Shown: positions 7,687 through 17,721 of the stretch, in pieces
How positions within the stretch are numbered: the first letter of the stretch is position 1
Layout of the letters: each line of letters opens with the position of its first letter
The notes under the pieces: model-generated
The model's input: only the letters and a program-made list of their open reading frames with translations
What the model was told of the DNA's origin: nothing
Databases searched by the model: none
Position numbers and translations under genes: made by a program
NCBI GenBank assembly: GCA_963843275.1
Contig: CAWJJM010000012.1
Location: 1,116,001-1,180,000 of the forward strand
DNA length: 64,000 nt
Origin: CAWJJM01 sp963843275
GTDB taxonomy: Bacteria > Acidobacteriota > Thermoanaerobaculia > Multivoradales > JBCCEF01
Direction: 5' to 3'

Positions 7687-8589
7687 TCAGTCGCCCTCGG
7701 CCTGGCTGCGCAGCTGGCCGAGGATCTCTTCGAGGGCGCGGATGAGGTCGCCGCGATCGACTTCGGTCTGGCGGAAGGACAACGAGAGGCTGTAGGTCTT
7801 GTCCGGAGCGCGGAACTTGAAGGTGTACGGCTTGCGGCGGCGCGGCACGGCGCGTTCGGGTCGGCGCATCCGGCGGCGCAGGTCGTCGCGGTTGAGACCC
7901 TGGCGCGACACCTCTTCGAGGAGGCGAAGCATCTCGCTCTCGTCGCCCGCCTTGAGCACCTCGAGGAGGACCGATTTGCTGGTGATCCCCAGGGCCTGGA
8001 CGGTCTCGCGGACCCGCGGCGGCATCGCGAGCAGGGCGAACGACTCCGTGATCACGGTGCGGGACTTGCCGACCGCCTCGGCGATCTGCTCGTGCGTGTA
8101 GGCGTGCCGCTGCGCCAACGCCTGGTAGCCCTGCGCCTCCTCGAAGGGCGTCAGGTCCTTGCGCTGGAGGTTCTCGATGAGCGCGATCTCCAGCGCTTCT
8201 TCGGCGGTGACGTCGAGGACGATGACGGGCACGTCGTAGAGCCCGGCTTCCTGGGCCGCTCGGTAGCGCCGCTCGCCGGAGACGATGCGGTAGGAGCCGT
8301 CGGGCGGGTCGAAAGCGAGGTCGCCCTGGGAGGCCGCCGCCCCCTCTTCGAGGATCGGGCGCACCAGGATCGGCTCGAGGACCCCCTTGTCGCGGATGGA
8401 GGCGACGAGGTCGTCGAGCTCCCCCATCGACGTGCGGGGCTGGGCGGGATCGGGTTCGAGCGCGGAGAGCGGCACCATCTTCCCCACCGGCGTCTCGTGG
8501 CGGGAGGTGAGCTCCTCGACGAAGTGCTGGTCGTGCCGCATCTTCACGCGCAGCGGCAGGCCCTTGCGGCGTGCGGTGGGGTCGGACAA
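7687..8589 (-). CDS. parB: Chromosome-partition protein ParB
   Basis: ParB/Spo0J-family CTPase and DNA clamp that binds parS and works with ParA in chromosome segregation. It has 300 residues from a TTG start at 8589, chosen because AGGAG lies 10 nt upstream; the ATG at 8541 has no ribosome-binding site and would drop the SDPTARRKGL leader. The N-terminal domain has the proline motif (EPDPAQPRT), the GERRYRAA box and ENLQRKDLTPFEEA of the CTP-binding fold. A helix-turn-helix follows (YTHEQIAEAVGKSRTVITESFAL). The basic linker (RRMRRPERAVPRRRKP) and C-terminal dimer domain are less conserved. It lies 41 bp downstream of parA in the usual order. Confidence 0.92.
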   Translation of the reverse strand: MSDPTARRKGLPLRVKMRHDQHFVEELTSRHETPVGKMVPLSALEPDPAQPRTSMGELDDLVASIRDKGVLEPILVRPILEEGAAASQGDLAFDPPDGSYRIVSGERRYRAAQEAGLYDVPVIVLDVTAEEALEIALIENLQRKDLTPFEEAQGYQALAQRHAYTHEQIAEAVGKSRTVITESFALLAMPPRVRETVQALGITSKSVLLEVLKAGDESEMLRLLEEVSRQGLNRDDLRRRMRRPERAVPRRRKPYTFKFRAPDKTYSLSLSFRQTEVDRGDLIRALEEILGQLRSQAEGD

Positions 8590-8630
8590 GGTCCCGGGTC
8601 TCCTGAGGTCGCTGCCGAGGGGTGGCGCGG

Positions 8631-9389
8631 CTAGACGCGCGCCACGACCTCCTCCGACAGCCGGTAGTACTCGAAGGCGCCACTCGAGCGCGGCGAGAAG
8701 GTGAAGATCGACTCCCGGTAGGCGGGGCTCTCCTCCAGGCGGACGCTCTTGCTGATCACGGTCTTGAAGACCTTCTTCCCGAAGACGCGCTCGATCTGCT
8801 CGTGGATGTCTTTCGACAGCAGGGTGCGCTTGTCGAACAGAGTGATCAGGGCGCCCAGGACCTGGAGCTGCGGGTTGGCGCGGGCCTTGATCTTGTCGAC
8901 CGTCTCGAGCAGGTCGTCGGTGCCCTCGAGGGCGAAGTAGCTGGCCTGGATGGGGATCAGCACGTGGGTGGCCGCGACCAGGGCATTGACCGTGATGATG
9001 CCCAGGGTCGGCGGGGTGTCGATGACGATGTAGTCGTAGGTGTCGTGGACGGCGTCGAGCTCGTCCTTGAGTCGGTAGTGGCTGTCGATCTCGCCGATCA
9101 GCTTGGCCTCGATCTTGGCCAGGGCGATGGTGGCCGGCGCAACGTCGAGCTGCGGCACCTTGGGGGCCGGCTGCACGATGTCGCGCACGTGGACGTCGGG
9201 CTCGGTCAAGGCCTCGAACATCGAGCGCTCGAGCCCGTGGATGTCGACGAACGACATCGAGCTGTTGGCCTGCGGGTCGAGGTCGACCAGCAGGGTGCGC
9301 AGGCCCTTCTGGGCGAGCGCGGCGGAGAGGTTGATGGCCGTGGTGGTCTTCCCCACCCCACCCTTCTGGTTCGCGATGGCGATGATCAT
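8631..9389 (-). CDS. parA: Chromosome-partition ATPase ParA (Soj)
   Basis: A 252-residue deviant Walker-A ATPase that drives origin segregation with ParB. The N terminus MIIAIANQKGGVGKTTTAINL contains the ParA/MinD P-loop with signature Lys. DLDPQANSS is the A' motif, and YIVIDTPPTLG is Walker B. It has no N-terminal helix-turn-helix, so it is the short chromosomal (Soj) type rather than a P1-type plasmid ParA. The start ATG is followed at once by the first strand. The upstream region carries a perfect 16-bp palindrome that may be a centromere-like or operator site. parB follows on the same transcript. Confidence 0.93.
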   Translation of the reverse strand: MIIAIANQKGGVGKTTTAINLSAALAQKGLRTLLVDLDPQANSSMSFVDIHGLERSMFEALTEPDVHVRDIVQPAPKVPQLDVAPATIALAKIEAKLIGEIDSHYRLKDELDAVHDTYDYIVIDTPPTLGIITVNALVAATHVLIPIQASYFALEGTDDLLETVDKIKARANPQLQVLGALITLFDKRTLLSKDIHEQIERVFGKKVFKTVISKSVRLEESPAYRESIFTFSPRSSGAFEYYRLSEEVVARV

Positions 9390-9431
9390 GGACGCGCCGG
9401 AGTGTATGGAAGCGGCTCGCCGGGGTCAAGA

Positions 9432-9468
9432 TGTCGGCGCGCCGACAATCGCGGCAAGTGTCCTGACA
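9432..9468. promoter_or_regulatory. Perfect 16-bp palindrome plus TGTC-CT-GACA upstream of parA
   Basis: TGTCGGCGCGCCGACA (9432-9447) is perfectly palindromic and begins 43 bp upstream of the parA start codon. A second inverted element, TGTCCTGACA, lies at 9459-9468 with the same TGTC/GACA half-sites. The canonical parS is also a 16-bp palindrome with TGT...ACA ends, although its centre differs (TTTCACGTGAAA). The element could be a diverged parS or an autoregulatory operator. Confidence 0.45.
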
Positions 9469-9494
9469 ACAGAAGGGGTTACGTCCCACGTCGC

Positions 9495-9992
9495 CTACAT
9501 TTCATACTTGCCGAGGTCTTCGGGGCTGATCTCCTCGAGCCACTTCTTGAGCTTCTCGTCGTCGCTCGCCTGGGTGGCGAGGTCGACGGCCTGGGCCTGC
9601 TCGAGGACCGGCTGGAGGACGAAGATCGGGGCCTCGGAGCGCAGGGCCAGCGCGATGGCGTCGCTGGGCCGGGCGTCGATCTCGAGGCCGTCGCCGTTGC
9701 GGGAAACGTGGATGCGGGCGTAGAAGGTGTTGTCGCGCAGGTCGGAGATGACGATCTTCTCGATCTTGGCACCGAGCTGCTCGAGGCTGGAGCGGAGCAG
9801 GTCGTGGGTCATCGGCCGCGGCGTCTCCACGTTCTCCAGGCGCAGGGCGATCGCGTTCGCTTCGAAGACGCCGATCCAGATCGGCAGGAAGATCTCGCTC
9901 TTGGTGTCGCGCAGGATGACGATGGGGACGTTGGAGGTCGGGTCGAGCATCAGTCCCTTGATCTCCATGCGGACCTCGGTCGCTTGGGTCAT
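9495..9992 (-). CDS. Bifunctional nuclease family protein (DUF151)
   Basis: A 165-residue member of the BFN/DUF151 family. Characterised homologues (mycobacterial and plant) are reported as small nucleases acting on DNA and RNA; the biological role in this group is not known. Visible hallmarks: MEIKGLMLDPTSNVPIVIL at the N terminus, LPIWIGVFEANAIALRLENV, RPMTHDLL, and DARPSDAIALALR near residue 115. A charged C-terminal tail (DEKLKKWLEEISPEDL) is typical of the bacterial versions. The start is ATG 9992. It lies downstream of miaB on the same strand, and this pairing may be functional. Confidence 0.88.
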   Translation of the reverse strand: MTQATEVRMEIKGLMLDPTSNVPIVILRDTKSEIFLPIWIGVFEANAIALRLENVETPRPMTHDLLRSSLEQLGAKIEKIVISDLRDNTFYARIHVSRNGDGLEIDARPSDAIALALRSEAPIFVLQPVLEQAQAVDLATQASDDEKLKKWLEEISPEDLGKYEM

Positions 9993-10113
9993 GGCGGGTA
10001 TTGTCCGGGTCGATCCGGGGCCGTCAAGTCGGCGCCGGCGGCCCCTGCGGGGGGCGGCCCGGGAGGTGGCCGGGGGCGTGACCGGCCGGCGGATCGCGCG
10101 GCTGGGGGGCGGC

Positions 10114-11470
10114 TCAGGCCGCCGGTGCGAGACGCCCGACCAGGCTGTGCGGGAGGGCGCGCTCGATCTCGACCCGCGCCAGCGCGCCGAGCGGCACCGG
10201 CGGGGAGCCCGCATGGGAGAAGTGGACGATCCGGTGGCAGGTGGTGCGCCCGGTCTGCGTCCCCGGCTCCTTCCCCCAGGCGGTGACCAGGACCATCGGG
10301 GCTCTCCCCCACCAGGGCGCGGTTGAGCTCGTGCTGGATCCCGTGCTGCAGGTCGAAGAGCTCCTGCAGGCGGCGGGAGGCGATCTCCGGGTCGACCGGC
10401 CCGCCCAGCCGAGGCGCCGCGGTGAACGGGCGCGGGGAGTACTTGAAGGCGAAGACCTGGGAGAAGCGGACCTCCTCGACCAGGCGGAGGGTGGCCCGGA
10501 AGTCCTCCTCCCGTTCGCCGGGGAACCCGACGATGAGGTCGGTCGACAGCGCCAGGTCCGGCCGGGCGCGGCGCAGGTCGGCGACCAGCTCGCGGTAGAG
10601 GGCGACCCCGTAGCCCCGTCCCATCCGCTTGAGCACCCGGTCCGAGCCGGACTGCACCGGCAGGTGGAGGGAGTTGCAGAGGTTCGGATGGCGGGCGAAC
10701 TGCTCGACCATGCGCGGCGTGAAGTCGCGCGGAAAGGAGGTCACGAAGCGGAGCCGGCGCAGCCCCGGCAGCGGTGCGACCGCCTCCAAGAGGTCCGCGA
10801 AGTCGGGACCTTCGCCCGGCGCCGTCCCCGGCTCCCGCCAGTGGTTCACCGTCTGCCCGAGGAGCTCGATCTCCACGAAGCCGTAGTCGAGGAGGTGACG
10901 GACCTCGGCGACGATCTCGGCGAGGGGCCGGCTGCGCTCCGGCCCCCGGGTCGAGGGGACGATGCAGAACGTGCACCGTTTGTCGCACCCCTCGATCACG
11001 GTCACCATGCCCTTGTACTCCCCCTGGCGGGAGATGGCGTCGAAGGCGTAGGGCCGCTCGGCCGGAAAACCGGTGGCCACCAGCCGCTCACCGTGCCGCC
11101 GGCGGGCGATGACGCCGCCCAGCTCCCCCACCCGCGCCGGCCCGACCACGAAGTCGAGCTCGGGGACCCGGGACAGGGCCCGCTCCCCCACCTGCTGGGC
11201 GACGCACCCGCAGAGCCCCAGCAGGACGTCGGGGCGCGCCTGCTTGAAGCGACGGTACTCGCCGAGCCGCGAGAAGACCTTCTGCTCCGCCTTCTCGCGC
11301 ACGCTGCACGAGTTGAGCAGGATGAGGTCGGCGTCCCCGGGCTCGCGGGTCGGGAGGATGCCCTGCTGCATGAGCTGCCCGGCCATGCGCTGGCTGTCGA
11401 GCTCGTTCATCTGGCAACCCCAGGTCTCGATGTAGAAACGGCGGGCCGGGCTCGGGGCGGGCGCGCTCAC
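10114..11470 (-). CDS. miaB: tRNA-2-methylthio-N6-dimethylallyladenosine synthase MiaB (frameshifted as read)
   Basis: Radical-SAM methylthiotransferase that modifies A37 of tRNAs reading UNN codons. It starts at GTG 11470 behind GGAGG, and that GTG overlaps the stop of the upstream lipoprotein (GTGA). The N-terminal MTTase domain has three Cys for one cluster (WGCQMN, NSCSVR, GLCGCV). The radical-SAM cluster motif is CDKRCTFC. The reading frame breaks at a run of five C on the plus strand (10306-10310). Dropping one base restores ALVGRAP and the TRAM domain (VLVTAWGKEPGTQTGRT..., ending at 10114). Both sides are well conserved, so this looks like a homopolymer error, though a genuine frameshift mutation is possible. 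The restored length is about 451 residues, normal for MiaB. Confidence 0.88.
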
Positions 11471-12417
11471 CGGGTCGCTCCTCCGTCGGTCGGCTCGGGC
11501 GCCACGGGGGGCTCGATCGGCGCCGCCGGGTCCTCGGCGGGCGCGTCCTCGGCGGGCGCCGGCTCGAGCTCGAGGCCCTCGCGCAACCAGCCGGGCAGGG
11601 CCCCGGCGCGTCGTCCCTCGTCGAGCACCGCGGCGAGCGTGTCGGGATAGTCCGCGAGCTCCTGGCGGGCGCGCTCGAGGCGGTCGAGCGTGCGGTCCCA
11701 CTCCGGCTTGATCCGCCCGTCGCGCAGCCCCGGGTCGTCGGTGGCGTAGAAGCGCCAGCGCAGCTCCGCCGCCGCCTTCTCCAGCCGCTCCACCTCGGCC
11801 GCCACGTCGTGCCAGCCCTGGCGGACGCCGCGCACGCGCTCGCGCCAGTAGGCCTCCCCGAGCTCGGCGTCCGCCGCCGCGCCCGCCGCGGCCTCCTCCT
11901 CCGTCGTCGCGGCCGGCTGCGGAGAGGCGGTGGTGAGCTGCCCTCGACGCGCGTACTCGCCGAGGTTGTCGTTGGTGATCCGGGTCGGCGGCGCGGGTCG
12001 GTCGTCGGCGGTGGCGGCCCGCTGCGCGCGCAGGGAGGCGGCGAGCTCTCCCGGCGTCGGCGGCGGCGAGCCCGCGCCCGACTCGACGACGATCAGCTCC
12101 TGCCGCAGCCGCTCGGGCGCCGCCGCCTTCGCCCCGCCCGCGGAGGCCTCCCCTGCCGGCGGTGCGGCGGAGCCGTCCCCCGCGGCGGCCGCCGCCTCCC
12201 CGGCCGCCGGGGCCGAGGTCGCCGGCTTCCCGGCGGGCGACGGCTTCTCCGCGGCGGTCGCCGGCAGCGGGGGTTGCGGCGTCAGCGGGCCGAACACCTC
12301 GTCGTCCGGGTCGTCCGCGGTCGCCGGCGGGCGTGCGGGGGCGCAGGCCACCGCGAGCAGCAGCGCCGCGGCTGCTCCTGCGACCCAACGGAGGGTTACG
12401 CCGGAGTTACGCCTCAA
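11467..12417 (-). CDS. Putative lipoprotein, Ala/Pro-rich with C-terminal helical domain
   Basis: A 316-residue protein starting at TTG 12417, inside the last codons of ptsI (11-nt overlap). The N terminus is a lipoprotein signal (LRWVAGAAAALLLAVACAP), with the lipobox Cys near residue 25. Residues about 30-180 are low-complexity Ala/Pro/Gly/Glu and probably disordered. Residues about 185-280 form a charged helical region (YWRERVRGVRQGWHDVAAEVERLEKAAAELRWRF...). The tail is acidic and Pro-rich. I recognise no family. The gene overlaps miaB by 4 bp (GTGA), so translation of the two is probably coupled, but the shared transcript does not show a functional link. Confidence 0.7.
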   Translation of the reverse strand: MRRNSGVTLRWVAGAAAALLLAVACAPARPPATADDPDDEVFGPLTPQPPLPATAAEKPSPAGKPATSAPAAGEAAAAAGDGSAAPPAGEASAGGAKAAAPERLRQELIVVESGAGSPPPTPGELAASLRAQRAATADDRPAPPTRITNDNLGEYARRGQLTTASPQPAATTEEEAAAGAAADAELGEAYWRERVRGVRQGWHDVAAEVERLEKAAAELRWRFYATDDPGLRDGRIKPEWDRTLDRLERARQELADYPDTLAAVLDEGRRAGALPGWLREGLELEPAPAEDAPAEDPAAPIEPPVAPEPTDGGATR

Positions 12418-14197
12418 GGCGCTCCCCTCTCGGGGCGCGGACGCCCCGCGGCGAAACGCCGTGCTCGGCGAGGAAGGTGTCGAGACACCCCTCCACCGCC
12501 CGGGTCGACGTGTGGGCGAGGCAGGCCCTGGCGAGCTCCGCCAGCTCGCCCTGATCGAGCTCGCGCACGAGCGTCTTGATGCCGGGGACCTGCCGCGGGC
12601 CCATCGAGAGCCGCCGCAGGCCGAGGCCGACGAGCAGCGGTGCCAGGCGCGGGTCGCCGGCCATCTCGCCGCAGATCTCGACGTCGATCCCGGCGCCGGC
12701 GGCGGCGTCGAGGACGAACCGCAACATGCGCAGGATGGCCGGGTGCAGCGGCTGGTAGAGGTCCGCCACGTGCTCGTTGTTGCGGTCGACGGCCAGGGCG
12801 TACTGGATCAGGTCGTTGGTGCCGACGGCGAAGAAGTCCACCCGCGACGCCAACACGTCGGCGGTCAACGCCGCCGACGGCACCTCGATCATCACCCCGA
12901 GCTTGAAGCGACGCTCGAACGGCACCCCCTCCGCCTCGAGCTCGTCCATCACCCGGTCGGCGAAGGCGTGGAAGCGGTCCACCTCTTCGATGCCCGACAC
13001 CATCGGCAGCAGGATCCAGAGGTCGCCGTGGCAGGCGGCCCGGAACAGCGCGCGGAGCTGGGTGCGGAAGACCTCGGGGCGGGCCAGGGTCAGGCGGATG
13101 CCGCGCAGGCCCAGCACCGGGTTGTCCTCGTGGGTGTGCATGACCTCGCGGGCCAGCTTGCGGCCGCCCAGGTCGTAGGTGCGGATCACCGCCGGGTGCG
13201 GCGCCGCGGCGCGCACCATCTGGCGGTAGACGGCCAGGTGGTCCTCCTCGGTCGGCAGCTCCGGGCTGCGCTCGATGTAGAGGAACTCGCTGCGGTAGAG
13301 GCCGATCCCGGCGGCGCCGAAGCGGGCCGCCTCCTCGAGCTCTTCGACGAGGTCGATGTTGGCCATCAGCGACACCGGCACGCCGTCGCGGGTGCAGGCG
13401 GCCAGCTCGCGCGTGGCCACCATCTCCCGCTCGCGCCGCGCCAGGTCCTGCCGCCGGCCGGCGTACTCGGCGAGCACCTCGGGGGTCGGGTGCAGGACCA
13501 CCAGCCCCGCGTCGCCCTCGAGCACCATGGGGTCGTGGTCGGTGAGCAGCGACGTCAGGTCGGTGACCCCGGCCACCAGCGGGACGCCGAGCGAGCGCGC
13601 GATGATCGTGGTGTGGGAGGTGCGGCCGCCGCTCTCCAGCGCGAAGCCGACCACGCCCTGGCGCCCGAGCTGCACCGTCTCGGACGGCGTCAGGTCGTCG
13701 GCCACGATGACCACGTCGCCCTCGATGTCGGAGAGGTGGTGGACGGCCACGCCGCGCAGAGTGCGCATCAGGTGGCGGGTGACGTCGCGGAGGTCCTCGT
13801 TGCGCTCCCGCAGGTACTCGTTCTCCAGGCTGGCGAAACGCTCCTCGAGCTCCTCGGCGGTCTTGTACAGCGCCCACTCGGCGTTGACCCGTTCGTCGCG
13901 GATCCGCTCCCGCACGCGCCCGGCGAAGGCCTCGTCGTGGAGCAGCAGCAGGTGGGCCTCGAAGATGGCCGCCAGCTCCTTGCCGAAGTCGCCGTCGACC
14001 TGGGAGCGCAGCCGCTCCATCTCCTCACCGGTCCGGCGCAGGGCCTCGTCGAAGCGCTCGACCTCCGCCTCCGCCTCGGCGGCGTCGGCGAGCGGGAACC
14101 GGTAGACGTCCCGCACCCGCGTCTGCATCAGCACCGCCCTTCCGATGGCGATCCCCGAGGCGACACCGCGGCCCTGGAGGGTCTGCATGTGCACCAC
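12407..14197 (-). CDS. ptsI: Phosphoenolpyruvate-protein phosphotransferase (PTS enzyme I)
   Basis: A 596-residue EI that passes phosphate from PEP to HPr. The active-site His sits in GGRTSHTTIIARSLGVPLVAG (about residues 189-209). Further hallmarks are the PEP-utilising signature (GAAGIGLYRSEFLYIER, TYDLGGRK), FFAVGTNDLIQYALAVDRNNE, and the catalytic Cys region near the C terminus (VEICGEMAGDP). The start is taken as GTG 14197, 8 nt after GGAGGG; the ATG at 14188 is a possible alternative. HPr lies immediately upstream, and EIIA-Man, RapZ, HPr kinase and a PtsN-like EIIA follow further upstream. No EIIB or EIIC is in the window, so this PTS looks regulatory rather than a sugar importer. Confidence 0.95.
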   Translation of the reverse strand: MVHMQTLQGRGVASGIAIGRAVLMQTRVRDVYRFPLADAAEAEAEVERFDEALRRTGEEMERLRSQVDGDFGKELAAIFEAHLLLLHDEAFAGRVRERIRDERVNAEWALYKTAEELEERFASLENEYLRERNEDLRDVTRHLMRTLRGVAVHHLSDIEGDVVIVADDLTPSETVQLGRQGVVGFALESGGRTSHTTIIARSLGVPLVAGVTDLTSLLTDHDPMVLEGDAGLVVLHPTPEVLAEYAGRRQDLARREREMVATRELAACTRDGVPVSLMANIDLVEELEEAARFGAAGIGLYRSEFLYIERSPELPTEEDHLAVYRQMVRAAAPHPAVIRTYDLGGRKLAREVMHTHEDNPVLGLRGIRLTLARPEVFRTQLRALFRAACHGDLWILLPMVSGIEEVDRFHAFADRVMDELEAEGVPFERRFKLGVMIEVPSAALTADVLASRVDFFAVGTNDLIQYALAVDRNNEHVADLYQPLHPAILRMLRFVLDAAAGAGIDVEICGEMAGDPRLAPLLVGLGLRRLSMGPRQVPGIKTLVRELDQGELAELARACLAHTSTRAVEGCLDTFLAEHGVSPRGVRAPRGERLEA

Positions 14198-14257
14198 TAG
14201 CGGAGCCCTCCGCGGGGGAGGGGCCGAGCGGCTGCGGAGCGGTGACGTCCTTCCACC

Positions 14258-14524
14258 TCAGCTCTCCTCGTGGAACCGGTCGGCGATCAACTCCGTCACG
14301 GCGGCCAGGGCCTCCTGCTCGTCGCGTCCCGCGCAGCGCACGGTGAGGTGGCTACCCTGCCCCGCCGCCAGCAACAGGACGCCGAGGATGCTCTTGGCGT
14401 CCACCTCCTCGCCGTCCTTCTCCAGGCTGACCTGGCTGTCGAAGCGGCTCGCCGTCTGCACCAGCTTGGCGGCCGCCCGCGCGTGCAGGCCGAGCCGATT
14501 GACGATCTCGACGTCGCGTTCCAT
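14258..14524 (-). CDS. ptsH: Phosphocarrier protein HPr
   Basis: An 88-residue HPr. The phosphorylatable His is in NRLGLHARAAAKLV (about His14). The regulatory Ser is kept in DAKSILGVLLLAAGQGS (equivalent to Ser46 of Bacillus HPr), which is the site used by HPr kinase, and hprK lies 1.7 kb upstream in the same cluster. It thus has both the PEP-dependent and the ATP-dependent phosphorylation sites. Its ATG shares one base with the TGA of the EIIA gene before it (TGATG), indicating coupled translation. EI follows after about 60 bp. Confidence 0.94.
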   Translation of the reverse strand: MERDVEIVNRLGLHARAAAKLVQTASRFDSQVSLEKDGEEVDAKSILGVLLLAAGQGSHLTVRCAGRDEQEALAAVTELIADRFHEES

Positions 14525-14976
14525 CAACCGTGCGACGTTCCCGTGCCCGGGCGGCGCCGCCGGCCACCGCGGATCCGCTCCGCCACCTCGCCGGCGACGC
14601 AGATCGACTGCCGCCCCTTGGTCTCCAGCCAGTGGGCGACGTCGGCGAGGCTGCGGTCCTGGCAGTTGCCGTTGCAGGCGAGGCGCATCACCATCGGCAG
14701 GTTGACGCCGCTGACCACCTCCACCTTCTCCGGGTCGTAGAAGGTCAGGGCGATGTTGCAGGGCGTGCCGCCGTAGGTATCGGTGAGGATCAGGATGCCG
14801 TCGACGTCCGCCAGCCGCCCGAGGGCGGCGGCGATCTTCGCCTGCGCGGTGTCGCAGTCGTCGTCCCAGTCGAGGCTGACGGCCTCGAACGAGTCCTGTT
14901 TGCCGACGATCTCCTCCACGGCGGCCAGCAGCTCGCGCGCCACACCGCCGTGGGTGAGGATGAGGGTACCGATCAT
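14524..14976 (-). CDS. PTS mannose-family EIIA component
   Basis: A 150-residue EIIA-Man domain protein. The active-site His is in TLILTHGGVARELL (about His9), and the family motifs GILILTDTYGGTPCNIA and VVSGVNLPMVMRL are present. No EIIB, EIIC or EIID partner is visible. It most likely accepts phosphate from HPr as a regulatory output, as proposed for standalone EIIA-Man proteins in proteobacteria. The Cys-containing C terminus (DRSLADVAHWLETKGRQSICVAGEVAERIRGG) extends the usual domain by about 20 residues. It overlaps ptsH by one base. Confidence 0.88.
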   Translation of the reverse strand: MIGTLILTHGGVARELLAAVEEIVGKQDSFEAVSLDWDDDCDTAQAKIAAALGRLADVDGILILTDTYGGTPCNIALTFYDPEKVEVVSGVNLPMVMRLACNGNCQDRSLADVAHWLETKGRQSICVAGEVAERIRGGRRRRPGTGTSHG

Positions 14977-15292
14977 GTGTGGGTTCGGGGCGGTCCGTGG
15001 GTCGTTCGCAGGGGCGAGGGGACGGACCGCGGAGATCCTCCCTCCACCTCACAATGCACCGCCACCGGCCTCCTATTCCGCCCGATTCTAGCGGCACCCC
15101 GCACCCGGCGCCAGCGCGCCCCGCCGCCCCGTCCGCCGGACCCACCCTCCCCGGTCCGGTCCGCGCGGTCCGCCGCGGGGCCGGGTGCCGCCGCACGGAG
15201 CGCGAGGAAGGGGACCCCGGGGCGACCACCGGACGGCCGCAGGGCCTCGGATGAGCGCCGCCGGCGCGGGCGCGACCGCCTCCCCGGCGGGC
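14977..15292. other. Intergenic gap between rapZ and EIIA-Man
   Basis: I see no gene, repeat or strong hairpin in these 316 bp. An ATTCTA stretch near 15084 would read TAGAAT on the minus strand, a possible -10 for the EIIA-ptsH-ptsI transcript. No -35 is evident. Confidence 0.4.
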
Positions 15293-16199
<907 letters not shown>

Positions 16200-16216
<17 letters not shown>

Positions 16217-17228
16217 GCCGCTCCCGGCGCCCGCCCGCCGCCGCCTCGGCCCGCCCCCCCGGCCCGCGGCGCCGCTGCCGGTCGCGCGCGAGCTGCTCCT
16301 CGAGCTTGCGGGCGAACTCGCGGGCCGAGTGGTGGCCCTGCAGCTTGAGGACGTGGTTGCGGGCCGCGATCTCCACCAGGATCGACAGGTTGCGGCCCAG
16401 CGCCACCGGCATCCGCAGGTAGGGGACCGGCACGTCGAGGATCCGGTAGAGGGTCTCGTCGAGGCCCAGCCGCTCGTAGGCGAAGCCCTCGCGCCAGGGC
16501 TCGAGCTCGACGACCAGGTCGACCGCCTTGCGCTCGCGCACCGCCGCCAGGCCGAACAGGTCCTGGACGTTGACGATGCCGAGGCCGCGCAGCTCCATGT
16601 GGTGGCGCAGCGGCCCCTCGCAGTAGCCGACGAGGTCGTCGCTCGGGTAGCGCTTGACGGTCACGCGGTCGTCGGCGACCAGCGAGTGGCCGCGGGTGAT
16701 CAGGTCGAGCGCGCACTCGCTCTTGCCCACCCCGCTCTCCCCGATCAGCAGCACCCCCAGCCCGTAGACGTCGAGAAAGACCCCGTGCACCTGCGTCGAG
16801 GGAACCAGGTGCTCCTCGAGGAACCAGGAGAGCCGCTTGATCACCGTCGACGACAGGGCGGTCGACGACAGCAGCGGCATGCCGCGGTCGCGGCAGCGGG
16901 AGAGGAAGCCGGGCGGCGGCGGCAGGCCCTTGGTCACCACGAAGCCGGGCACGGGCAGGCCCGAGATGTGGTCGAAACGCCGCCGGCGCTCCGCCTCGTC
17001 CAGCGTCTTGAGGTACTCGATCTCGCTCTCGCCGACGATCTGGATGCGCCCCGGCTTGATGTAGGGATAGTAGCCGGCGAAGGCCAGCCCGGGCTTCTGC
17101 ACGCGGGGGTGGAGGATGCGCTGGTCGAGCGCCTCCTCGCCGGCCAGCACCGTCAGCTCCAGCCCGCCGAGCTCCTCGTCCTCGAGCAGGGCGCGGACGG
17201 TGACGAAGGGGGGCTCGGCGGGGGGCAC
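16200..17228 (-). CDS. hprK: HPr kinase/phosphorylase
   Basis: A 342-residue HprK that phosphorylates the regulatory Ser of HPr using ATP and can reverse the reaction. The N-terminal domain (about 1-135) is followed by the catalytic domain with P-loop GESGVGKSECALDLI (about 163-177), the Asp pair in LVADDRV, and the HprK signature ELRGLGIVNVQDLFG. The C terminus is extended by about 30 Arg/Gly-rich residues. It starts at GTG 17228, two bases after the EIIA stop. The target Ser is conserved in the HPr encoded 1.7 kb downstream, so the pair is likely functional. HprK is classically Firmicute but also occurs in proteobacteria and other phyla, without CcpA. Confidence 0.93.
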
Positions 17229-17230
17229 GG

Positions 17231-17686
17231 TCAGGCCTCTTCGCGCTTGAGGAAGTCGTAGATCTGCTGGCGGTCGCTGAGCCCGAGGAGCTTGTCGACG
17301 TGGTGGTCCGCCTTCACCCAGCGGGAGATCGAGGCCAGGACCTGCAGGTGCACCGCCGGTGCCTCGTTGGGCGACACCACGAGGAAGAACAACCGGACCG
17401 GCTGTCCGTCGACGGCGCCGAACTCGACCGGACGGAGGCTGGCGGCCACCGCCACCACCGCCCGCTCGAGGCCCTTCATCTTGCAGTGCGGGATGGCGAC
17501 GCCGGCGCCGATGCCGGTCGAGCCGAGCTGCTCGCGCTCGAGGAGCTTCTCGTACAGGCGCGCGGCGTCCGGCACCACGCCGAGGGCGGCGACGCGCTCG
17601 GCGAAGGTCCGCAGCAGCGAGGCCGCGTCCTCCCCGGGAAGCTCAGGGAAGATCAATCGGGGCTCGGTGAGGCTCCCGAGGTTCAT
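17231..17686 (-). CDS. PTS EIIA-2 domain protein, PtsN-like
   Basis: A 151-residue single-domain EIIA of the fructose/nitrogen type. The active-site His is in GIGAGVAIPHCKMKGLERAVVAV (about His67), with the domain core LFFLVVSPNEAPAVHLQVLASISR. Like PtsN (EIIA-Ntr) it sits near rpoN and hpf, the classic rpoN-hpf-ptsN order, which supports a regulatory role in a PTS-Ntr-like chain. No GAF-containing PtsP appears here; the ordinary EI and HPr of this cluster would be the donors. The start is ATG 17686 with AGGA upstream. Confidence 0.88.
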   Translation of the reverse strand: MNLGSLTEPRLIFPELPGEDAASLLRTFAERVAALGVVPDAARLYEKLLEREQLGSTGIGAGVAIPHCKMKGLERAVVAVAASLRPVEFGAVDGQPVRLFFLVVSPNEAPAVHLQVLASISRWVKADHHVDKLLGLSDRQQIYDFLKREEA

Positions 17687-17721
17687 GGGACGGTCCTGGA
17701 GGAGAGGGCGCCGGCCGCGGC

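Noticed and set aside
8541..8541. ATG 8541 as the parB start
   Set aside because: No Shine-Dalgarno; TTG 8589 has AGGAG at the right distance and keeps the usual basic leader.
8961..8970. CACGTG inside parA as part of a canonical parS
   Set aside because: The flanks do not match TGTTTC/GAAACA half-sites; it is ordinary coding sequence.
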